NCBI GenBank assembly: GCA_965368405.1
Contig: CBDUMS010000039.1
Location: 1 to 29,587 of the forward strand
DNA length: 29,587 nt
Reading direction: 5' to 3'
From: S012-113 sp965368405
GTDB taxonomy: Bacteria; Bacteroidota; Bacteroidia; Cytophagales; Cyclobacteriaceae
Positions within the stretch are counted from its first letter, which is position 1. Every line of letters begins with the position of its first letter. Both the position numbers and the translations under genes were made by a program. The notes under the pieces are model-generated. The model worked only from the letters and a program-made list of their open reading frames with translations, searched no databases and had not been told where the DNA came from. Positions 23,051-29,587 of this stretch are shown one piece after another.

Positions 23051-24247
23051 ATGAAAACCTTAAAACTCGGTTTACGCAATAATTGGCAACAGTTTACTTT
23101 ACTGGTAGTTATTAATGCATTTGTTGGCGCGATGGTTGGGCTCGAGAGGACTATTTTGCCAGAAATTGCTGAAGTTGATTTTGGGATTGCGGCAAAAACG
23201 GCTATCCTATCTTTTATAATCGTCTTTGGTTTCTCCAAGGCTATTACCAATTACTTTGCTGGAGCACTCGCTAATACCTGGGGACGAAAGAAACTACTCG
23301 TTATTGGGTGGCTTTTTGCTCTGCCAATTCCACTGATATTAGTGTATGCTGACAACTGGAATTGGATAGTGGCAGCCAATGTTTTGCTGGGGATCAATCA
23401 AGGGTTAACCTGGTCGAGTACGGTGGTAATGAAAATAGATCTTGTTGGTGAGAAGGATCGGGGTTTAGCCATGGGAATAAATGAATCGGCTGGCTATTTG
23501 GCGGTAGGAATAGTTGCTTTTTTAACGGGATGGATTGCTTCAGAGTATGGACTAAGACCCTATCCCTTTTACCTTGGATTTGTCTTCGCAGGACTAGGGC
23601 TTGGTTGCTCTGTACTTTTTGTAAAAGATACTGTGCACCATGTTGCTAAAGAGACCGCAAGTAGTACCGTAACTAAATTGAAAGGTATATTTTGGGAAAC
23701 AACATGGAAAAACCCAAACCTGGGCTCAATTTCTCAGGCTGGGCTTGTAAACAATTTGAATGATGGTATGGTCTGGGGGCTATTCCCTATACTACTTACG
23801 ATAAAAGGGTTTACGCTCGCAGAAATAGCTGTAATCGTTGCAGTTTATCCAGCGGTATGGGGTATAGGCCAATTATTTACGGGAAAGATGGCCGATCACT
23901 ATAGAATTAGGTCGATGCTTTTTTGGGGAATGCTGATTCAAGGATTAACCCTTATGCTTTTAGTTTTTGCACAAACGTATTTGCACTATATGACCCTGTC
24001 TATTCTTCTTGGAATAGGCACAGCCGTGGTTTATCCAACCTTCTTAGCTGGGATGGCAAAATTTACGCATCCACAACAACGGGCCGCAAGTATAGGCGTT
24101 TTCCGGTTGTGGCGAGATTCTGGCTATGCCTTTGGGGCAATCCTTACCGGTATAATCGCAGATACATTTGGTGTACTACCGTCGGTGGGTACTATTGCTA
24201 TACTCACGATTTTATCTTCTTTTATAATTTTGATTCGAATGAATTAG
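23051..24247 (+). CDS. Major facilitator superfamily transporter
   Basis: A 398-residue integral membrane protein with about 12 predicted helices. MFS features are GALANTWGRKKLL between helices 2 and 3 (the loop-2/3 signature), NLNDGMVWGLFP at the start of the second half, GKMADHYRIRSML as its symmetric counterpart, and FRLWRDSGYAFGA in helix 11. The substrate cannot be told from sequence. It reads away from the mbnP-like/mauG-like pair and is followed after 36 bp by an exported CarboxypepD_reg-like protein on the same strand, with which it may be co-transcribed. Confidence 0.88.
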   Translation: MKTLKLGLRNNWQQFTLLVVINAFVGAMVGLERTILPEIAEVDFGIAAKTAILSFIIVFGFSKAITNYFAGALANTWGRKKLLVIGWLFALPIPLILVYADNWNWIVAANVLLGINQGLTWSSTVVMKIDLVGEKDRGLAMGINESAGYLAVGIVAFLTGWIASEYGLRPYPFYLGFVFAGLGLGCSVLFVKDTVHHVAKETASSTVTKLKGIFWETTWKNPNLGSISQAGLVNNLNDGMVWGLFPILLTIKGFTLAEIAVIVAVYPAVWGIGQLFTGKMADHYRIRSMLFWGMLIQGLTLMLLVFAQTYLHYMTLSILLGIGTAVVYPTFLAGMAKFTHPQQRAASIGVFRLWRDSGYAFGAILTGIIADTFGVLPSVGTIAILTILSSFIILIRMN

Positions 24248-24283
24248 TCTATTCTCCTCTCGGAAGTTTGGTATTTTTGCCGG

Positions 24284-25540
24284 ATGGTCAACAGTAATCA
24301 TCGCAATCGTATATTCTTCTTCTTACTCTTTCTAGTTTCTTTTGAACTAGCTGCTCAGGATGTTCTACGAATCAATGGATTAGTTTCTGATGCTAGTTCG
24401 GACGAGGTTTTAGAGTATGCCCATATCGGTATTGCCGGATCAACTATCGGAACGGTTTCGAACTCGCTGGGAGTATTTTCATTAATCATTCCTCAACGTT
24501 TTTCTAGCCAGGAGCTTAGTGTTTCCTATATCGGATATGAAACGTTTACCATTCCGATTAATTCCATCGGAGATGGCGAGCAAGAAATCAAATTAGTTCC
24601 TACAGCCGTTAGTCTGGCTGAAATAGTTATTTCAAATGACCAACGTTCAATCATAGAACAGGCTATCGAAGCTATTCCAAATAATTATGATTTGGGTGTT
24701 ATGCAATTAGAGGCTTTCTGGAGGGCACAGATCTCCAATACCGACACGGTGATACAACTTTCCGAATCAGCTTTCGAAATCTACCGCTATGGTAAAAAGA
24801 AAAACAAGGACATGGCACTCAAGATTGATCGTGGTAGAATAAGCAGAGATTCTGCAGCTTTTAAAAAGATTTTTAATTTGCAAGCGGGTATTGGGCCAAA
24901 GTCTCTATTTGCTGTTTCTTTTCTGGTAGACCACCCGCTGCTTTCTAAGAAAATAACTAAAAATCACGTGTACGACATAGTAGATGTAACTTCTTATAAT
25001 GGAAGAAATGTCTATGTAATTGACTTCGATCGAGCTCCGTCATTCCATCAGCATGGATACCAAGGCCAAATGTTAATCGAGATTGAGAGTCTTGCATTTG
25101 TCAAGATCAAATATAGTCTGAGCTATGACGAAGGAGATAAACCAAGATTGTTTGAAGATAGCAAATTTGCTGGAACCATTCTTGGAATCAGTAATAGTGA
25201 GATTAATCATGTTGATTCTGAGCTGAACTATCATTTGTACAATGGGAAATGGTATCTAAGTCATGCAAAATACGACGCATCGTTTACAATAATTCATGAG
25301 AAGAAGGAACTAAATGAACGCCTCGATTATTATGCGGATTTTATTATTACAAATATTCAAAAGGAAGGAATAGTTTTGCCAGAGAAAGAGGAGTTAGCCA
25401 AAAATAGAATACTCGAACGGCAATTCATAAATGGTGAAAATTTTTGGCGAGATTATAATTACCTTGCTCCTGATCAAGATTTCGATCAAATGTTTAAAAA
25501 TATTCAACTTCGGAATCAGTCAATTGAATATCTCAGATAA
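24284..25540 (+). CDS. Exported protein with CarboxypepD_reg-like (carboxypeptidase regulatory) domain
   Basis: A 418-residue protein with a signal peptide (IFFFLLFLVSFELAAQ) followed by a beta-sandwich domain at about 28-105 (INGLVSDASSDEVLEYAHIGI, GTVSNSLGVFSL, VSYIGYETF), the CarboxypepD_reg-like module typical of Bacteroidota surface proteins and SusC/TonB receptors. The rest (about 120-418) resembles the middle part of DUF5686-type proteins, but there is no outer-membrane barrel or TonB plug, so it is not a receptor. Location is probably periplasm or outer surface. Function unknown. It follows the MFS gene by 36 bp and is convergent with the CDF transporter gene. Confidence 0.8.
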   Translation: MVNSNHRNRIFFFLLFLVSFELAAQDVLRINGLVSDASSDEVLEYAHIGIAGSTIGTVSNSLGVFSLIIPQRFSSQELSVSYIGYETFTIPINSIGDGEQEIKLVPTAVSLAEIVISNDQRSIIEQAIEAIPNNYDLGVMQLEAFWRAQISNTDTVIQLSESAFEIYRYGKKKNKDMALKIDRGRISRDSAAFKKIFNLQAGIGPKSLFAVSFLVDHPLLSKKITKNHVYDIVDVTSYNGRNVYVIDFDRAPSFHQHGYQGQMLIEIESLAFVKIKYSLSYDEGDKPRLFEDSKFAGTILGISNSEINHVDSELNYHLYNGKWYLSHAKYDASFTIIHEKKELNERLDYYADFIITNIQKEGIVLPEKEELAKNRILERQFINGENFWRDYNYLAPDQDFDQMFKNIQLRNQSIEYLR

Positions 25541-25587
25541 ACAAACTCACCGTCAGTGGCCTAATAACTCTGGGCTTTTTAAAAAGG

Positions 25588-26487
25588 CTAGTGCGCCTGA
25601 ATGAGTTCCTTATTGTCGGATGTTTCGAACTCAGGCTGAATATTTGAATGATTTATGCCATGCCCCTTTAAAAGTAGTTTGATTTCAGCTAAGATAATTT
25701 CAAATTCACTTATTGAGATATCAGATATAAGGTCAACATGAGCCTCGAAATTGATGCGATGATCATCCAATTGCCAGATATGCACGTGATGGATATTGTT
25801 TATGCCATCAATATCGGCTATTTCTTTAGAAATTTTCTTAAGATCAACATTCTTGGGTGTGAACTGCATTAGAATGCACAGGCTATCTGTAAAGATCTCC
25901 CAACTTAGATAAATTAAATAACCGGCTATAAGGATTGCAAAAATGGAGTCGATATATATCCACCCATAAAACTTCATAACTAGCCCGCCAATCAATACAC
26001 CAACGGAGGTGATCATATCACTAAAAAGATGCAGAAAAGCAGACTTCATATTCATATTGCGCTTTGCATCTTTCATAATTAGGAGTACGCTTAGTCCATT
26101 TAAGACAATGCTTCCTAAAGCCATCCAGATAACCCAATCACTTTGAATTTCTACAGGAAGAGTAATGCGCTGAACAGCTTCATAAAATATATAAAAGGCA
26201 ATAATTATGAGCGTGACTGAATTTGCAAAGGCGGCAATTATTTCAGATCTTCGGTAGCCAAAGGTTTCTTTGCTTGTTGGTTTTCGTTTGGCTAATCGAT
26301 TAGCGATATAACTAATGATTAAAGAAAGAACATCGCTAAAATTATGTGCAGCATCGGTTAGGAGGGCCATGCTGCCCGAGATTATGCCGCCAATAAGTTC
26401 GCCTACCGTAATAAATACATTAAGGAGGATCGTTATTCCTAGCCGTGTCCCACTTACTTCATGACTATGATTATGGCCCATATGCAC
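25588..26487 (-). CDS. Cation diffusion facilitator (CzcD/ZitB-type) metal exporter
   Basis: A 299-residue Zn2+/Cd2+/Co2+ : H+ antiporter of the CDF family. It has a His-containing N-terminus (MHMGHNHSHE), six hydrophobic helices, and the two transport-site motifs HNFSD (in TDAAHNFSDV) and HLFSD, i.e. HxxxD on helices 2 and 5, the pattern of zinc-type members. The cytoplasmic C-terminal domain has HHVHIWQLDDHRINFEAHVD, the usual metal-sensing ferredoxin-like fold. A start two codons later (MGHNH) is equally plausible. Probably exports Zn or Cd to the periplasm. Confidence 0.93.
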   Translation of the reverse strand: MHMGHNHSHEVSGTRLGITILLNVFITVGELIGGIISGSMALLTDAAHNFSDVLSLIISYIANRLAKRKPTSKETFGYRRSEIIAAFANSVTLIIIAFYIFYEAVQRITLPVEIQSDWVIWMALGSIVLNGLSVLLIMKDAKRNMNMKSAFLHLFSDMITSVGVLIGGLVMKFYGWIYIDSIFAILIAGYLIYLSWEIFTDSLCILMQFTPKNVDLKKISKEIADIDGINNIHHVHIWQLDDHRINFEAHVDLISDISISEFEIILAEIKLLLKGHGINHSNIQPEFETSDNKELIQAH

Positions 26488-26645
26488 GTTATTCTATGGT
26501 ATAAAGCTACATTGAAAATATCTTAACAACAATGTGCAATAAGCCGATTTGCCATGGCTGTTCGTGAGCATAAGTGTATTTGAGACAATCTGTAAGTTCG
26601 ACTTTGCCCACTTGGATTGATTACGATCTTGATTTTGCTAGAATA
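26488..26645. other. Intergenic region upstream of CDF gene
   Basis: 158 bases between the end of the nhaD-like gene and the CDF start, both on the minus strand. It must hold the CDF promoter if the genes are not co-transcribed. I recognise no operator or hairpin terminator. Confidence 0.3.
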
Positions 26646-27920
26646 TTAAAAGTAAAATAATAATAACCAGGTAATGATTGCCCCAATATAACCAAGCAGG
26701 GCCGGGATTGTACCCTTTTTCATGTACTCAACAAAGGTTAAAGATTTAACTTGCCCCATTGCTGCAACACCCGCGGCTGATCCAATAGAGGTCATGCTAC
26801 CGCCCATGCCGGCAGTAATGGCCAAGAGTACCCAAAGGGTGTGGTCAATCTGACCGGGTAACATTTCGATTACTGCTGCAGTTAGCGGAACATTATCGAA
26901 TACTGATGATAATAATCCTAGGGAAACATGGCCAACGATTACGGCTAAGGTGTTATTTGCAGGATCGGCGCCAAAAATGAACTCAGCAATAATGGCGAGT
27001 ATGCCATGGAACTGAAGTGCACCAACAGCGAGCAGTATTCCAACAAAGAAATACATAGTACCCATGTCAATTTCCTTTACCACATTAACTAATTGATTCG
27101 CCTTAACGTGCAACGACCCTCGACGCAATTTAATGTCAACAACCATGGCTACTATTCCTAAGCCAAACATAATCCCAAAGAAAGGTGGTAAGTGTAGTAC
27201 ATTTACAGTAACCGCTAGTCCAAAAGTTGTAAAACCCAGCATGATTACACCCCATTGCAATGGCATCTGTTCTTCGTAATGTTTTATATCGCGCGTAGCT
27301 TTAGCAAGTTTCTTGGTTATCATATATTGCGGAATTACCCACCCAACGATTGAGGGTAGGAATCCTCCTACAAGAACCTGCCAAGCAGTGAATTTTCCAG
27401 CAAGCCATATCATTATCGTGGTAACATCCCCCACCGGCGACATCGCACCCCCTGCATTAGCTGCTATTACCGTATTGATCACAAAATAGTTAAAGTTCTC
27501 TTTTTTGAAATTCAGGTGATGACCAATGTGGATCATTACCAGTGTGGTAGTAAGGTTATCTAGTATGGCCGAAGAAACAAAGGTTACGGCACCGATCATC
27601 CAGAAAAGCTGCGAGTTACTAATATTATAAGAATGCAGTTTGATTTCTAACCAGGTAAAAAATCGAAAGTGACCGAGCATTTCTACAATGGTCATCGCAC
27701 CCATGAGGAAAATTATCAGCTCAAATATTTCGCCTGTTGTATGAATAATGGAATCGTGAATACGTTCCTGTCCTTTACCAAAAACAGCGATACCCCACAT
27801 CAATGAACCTGCAAATAATGCGACCCAGCTTTTATTGACTTTGGTAATATGTTCCAGTGCAATTGCGAGGAAAGCTCCAATAAATATTGTAAGCAGAAGT
27901 ATGGATTGTAGATCAGTCAT
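26646..27920 (-). CDS. nhaD: NhaD-type Na+/H+ antiporter
   Basis: A 424-residue polytopic membrane protein of the NhaD family (ion transporter superfamily), which expels Na+ or Li+ in exchange for H+. Landmarks are LEHITKVNKSWVAL in the first helical region, SSAILDNLTTTLVM, ANAGGAMSPVGDVTT (the family signature), SSVFDNVPLTAAV and GMGGSMTSIGSAAG in the second repeat. Length is normal. It supports a salt-adapted lifestyle. The gene is preceded by a Crp/Fnr-type palindrome at 27996-28009 and is divergent from the FG-GAP protein gene. Confidence 0.92.
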   Translation of the reverse strand: MTDLQSILLLTIFIGAFLAIALEHITKVNKSWVALFAGSLMWGIAVFGKGQERIHDSIIHTTGEIFELIIFLMGAMTIVEMLGHFRFFTWLEIKLHSYNISNSQLFWMIGAVTFVSSAILDNLTTTLVMIHIGHHLNFKKENFNYFVINTVIAANAGGAMSPVGDVTTIMIWLAGKFTAWQVLVGGFLPSIVGWVIPQYMITKKLAKATRDIKHYEEQMPLQWGVIMLGFTTFGLAVTVNVLHLPPFFGIMFGLGIVAMVVDIKLRRGSLHVKANQLVNVVKEIDMGTMYFFVGILLAVGALQFHGILAIIAEFIFGADPANNTLAVIVGHVSLGLLSSVFDNVPLTAAVIEMLPGQIDHTLWVLLAITAGMGGSMTSIGSAAGVAAMGQVKSLTFVEYMKKGTIPALLGYIGAIITWLLLFYF

Positions 27921-27995
27921 GACAGCAAAAAATTACGTGGTTAGGCTTCGTTAATACCGATAGTGCAAAGAGCATTCAAAATTGGGAAATAAAGA

Positions 27996-28009
27996 ATGAT
28001 CTTAATCAG
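27996..28009. promoter_or_regulatory. Candidate Crp/Fnr-family operator upstream of nhaD
   Basis: ATGAT-CTTA-ATCAG is a perfect TGAT/ATCA palindrome with a 4-base spacer; outer flanking bases A and G are identical to those of the site at 11221-11234. The centre is about 82 bp before the nhaD ATG and 170 bp before the FG-GAP gene start. Significance is uncertain. Confidence 0.3.
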
Positions 28010-28171
28010 GTAAATGATAGTTTGATCACCGATTTTCTTGAGTGAAATCATCGTTAGAAATAATCATGCTGAAATAAGAATGTGACTCTTTATTATGCGT
28101 AATTGAAATCACTGTTTATTTCGGGTTTGCTGATTAAATTTATAATCCTAAGAACATAGAAAGAGGTTGTA

Positions 28172-29587
28172 ATGGCAAAATACCTTTTTGTGATATGTAC
28201 AATATGCTTCCTGGCGAATTCTTCTGAGGCACAAATTGCCGTAGTTGAGCCATCGAGTTATCAGCAAGGTGCGAATTTTGGATATAGTATTGCCCAAGAT
28301 GGTAATTGGCTACTCGTGGGTGCCAAGAAGGATACCATTTCAGAAGTTTGCAGTGGGGCTGCTTATTTTTTTAAAAAAGAGAATGGACAATGGATTGAGT
28401 GGCAGAAAGTTGGGCCTCAGCCCGTTTCCGGCTCAGGATATTTCGGCAATAGTGTGGCCATATCCGGCAACTTTGCAATAATTGGTGCTAATGGCGATGA
28501 TAGCAAAGGTTTAAATGCCGGTGCAGCCTATGTTTTTAGACTCATCGATGATAAATGGGAGTTTGCTCAGAAATTATTACCACAATCAGAGGGCTTAGGT
28601 TCTGATGAATATGGCGTTGCCGTTGATTTGGATGAGTCGCTCCTGGTGGTTGGAGCGTATAGTGATTTTAGCAATGGCCCCTTTTCAGGAGCAGCTTACA
28701 TTTATAGATTAGATAATCAGCAATGGACAATTTCTGCTAAGGTATTTGCAAGCGATGCAACAGCGGACGACAAATTTGGACGTAGTGTTGCGACCGATGG
28801 CCAGAAGGTTATTGTGTGTGGTGTTTTGAATGATGATCTGGGAACGAATAGCGGTTCTGCCTATATCTTTTCTGAAGTTGATGGGCTATGGGAAGAAGAA
28901 GTAAAGCTTTTGGCGCCTGATGGGGCTGAAAATGATCGTTTCGGGCGCAGCGTAGATATTGAATTTAATGTTGCGACTGTAGGTGCGGTTTTAGACGACG
29001 ATAATGGTGAACAGAGTGGTTCAGTCTATATTTTCAAAAATGATTCAGATGGGTGGGAGTTTCAAGCGAAGATTACTCCGAAGGATGGAGGCACAGATGA
29101 TTTTTTTGGCTATAGCTTATCATTTTATCCTCCATACTTGTTGGTGGGGGCTCACAACGATGATGACTTAGGCCTTAATTCAGGGGGTGCATATTTATTC
29201 CAACAACAAGGGCAAAATTGGACCCAAATCGAAAAAATGCTTGCTCCCAATGGTTTAGAAGGTGATAATTTCGGTGAATCTGTCGTGCTAAATGATTCCT
29301 TTATTGCTATTGGAGCTCCCTTTGCCAATAAGGCAGGTGTACGAACAGGGAGTGCCATGATTTTCAATTCGCCAATTATAGCGAATTTAGAGCAGGCTGA
29401 AATTCAAGGATTGAGCGTCTTTCCGAATCCCACCAGCAGTAAACTAATTATTGATGGGTTTGATACTTCTGAAGTAATTCGTGCTACGGTAATTGATACA
29501 CAAGGCAGGAGGCATCTTTTGCCCGTTCTCTCGAATAATAAGCTTGTGCTGGATGTTAGCGCACTTACCGAGGGAGTTTATATCCTC
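28172..29587 (+). CDS. FG-GAP repeat protein with T9SS sorting domain (3' truncated by window)
   Basis: An open frame of 472 codons runs from the ATG at 28172 to the last base with no stop, so the gene continues beyond the window. A signal peptide (MAKYLFVICT...SSEAQ) is followed by seven FG-GAP/integrin-alpha-like units, each with a FGxSV core and a VGA plus AYIF-type ending (for example FGRSVATDG, FGRSVDIEF, FGESVVLND), consistent with a seven-bladed beta-propeller. Acidic DDxxG loops may bind calcium. The end (LSVFPNPTSSKLIIDG, IDTQGRR, LTEGVYIL) is a type A T9SS C-terminal sorting domain, nearly complete here, predicting secretion and attachment at the cell surface. Ligand unknown; adhesion is possible. 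Confidence 0.9.
   Translation, partial: MAKYLFVICTICFLANSSEAQIAVVEPSSYQQGANFGYSIAQDGNWLLVGAKKDTISEVCSGAAYFFKKENGQWIEWQKVGPQPVSGSGYFGNSVAISGNFAIIGANGDDSKGLNAGAAYVFRLIDDKWEFAQKLLPQSEGLGSDEYGVAVDLDESLLVVGAYSDFSNGPFSGAAYIYRLDNQQWTISAKVFASDATADDKFGRSVATDGQKVIVCGVLNDDLGTNSGSAYIFSEVDGLWEEEVKLLAPDGAENDRFGRSVDIEFNVATVGAVLDDDNGEQSGSVYIFKNDSDGWEFQAKITPKDGGTDDFFGYSLSFYPPYLLVGAHNDDDLGLNSGGAYLFQQQGQNWTQIEKMLAPNGLEGDNFGESVVLNDSFIAIGAPFANKAGVRTGSAMIFNSPIIANLEQAEIQGLSVFPNPTSSKLIIDGFDTSEVIRATVIDTQGRRHLLPVLSNNKLVLDVSALTEGVYIL

Noticed and set aside
25573..25584. CTTTTTAAAAAG palindrome as terminator between two convergent genes
   Set aside because: It has no loop and only weak A/T pairing, so a stable hairpin is unlikely.
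28245..28481. 78-codon open frame on the plus strand
   Set aside because: Out-of-frame reading within the FG-GAP protein gene, whose own frame is open from 28172 to the window end with clear repeats.
28172..29350. Possible DNA-level tandem repeats
   Set aside because: The FG-GAP units are related at protein level only; the nucleotide sequences have diverged and are not a repeat array or CRISPR.

Overview
The window looks like a chromosomal segment of an aerobic or micro-oxic Bacteroidota (Cytophagales-like). Supporting signs are a type IX secretion (T9SS) C-terminal sorting domain on an FG-GAP protein, a CarboxypepD_reg-like surface protein, an MbnP-like lipoprotein, a TIR/FlgO-like/TPR membrane protein, few recognisable Shine-Dalgarno sequences and an AT-leaning composition. 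Genus cannot be assigned from the sequence alone. No rRNA, tRNA, CRISPR array or insertion sequence was seen.

Positions 1-12929 hold a [NiFe] uptake-hydrogenase locus built from two divergent transcription units. The minus-strand unit, read from about 11100 down to 348, encodes small subunit (hyaA-like, Tat signal, six-cysteine proximal cluster), large subunit (hyaB-like), membrane cytochrome b (hyaC-like), maturation protease (hyaD-like), a TIR-domain/TPR membrane protein unrelated to hydrogenase assembly, then hypF, hypD and hypE. The plus-strand unit, 11301-12929, encodes a tiny His-rich membrane protein followed by hypA, hypB and hypC. Together these cover CN ligand synthesis (HypE/F), Fe(CN)2CO assembly (HypC/D), Ni insertion (HypA/B), C-terminal processing and electron transfer to quinone. 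The small subunit matches the O2-tolerant group 1d pattern, so the likely role is H2 oxidation during aerobic respiration.

Positions 12935-16199 (minus) form a tight operon: a DASS/SLC13 dicarboxylate transporter, a cyclic-nucleotide-domain histidine kinase and a stand-alone response regulator. Divergent from it is pckA (16359-17972), an ATP-type PEP carboxykinase. The layout suggests uptake of C4-dicarboxylates and their use for gluconeogenesis. A strong bidirectional hairpin terminator lies after pckA.

Positions 18091-22860 (minus) hold an exported M20 peptidase, a lipoprotein of the D-aminoacylase/amidohydrolase superfamily lacking the usual HxH motif, and a translationally coupled MbnP-like plus di-haem MauG/CCP lipoprotein pair. 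Positions 23051-25540 (plus) hold an MFS transporter and a CarboxypepD_reg-like exported protein. Positions 25588-27920 (minus) hold a CDF zinc-type exporter and an NhaD-type Na+/H+ antiporter. A T9SS-sorted FG-GAP beta-propeller protein starts at 28172 and runs off the right end.

The points most worth checking are the TIR protein inside the hydrogenase operon, hypF lacking a conventional start codon, the mini HupE-like peptide, Crp/Fnr-type palindromes shared by the hydrogenase, pckA and nhaD promoter regions, the MbnP/MbnH-like pair, and the altered amidohydrolase metal site.
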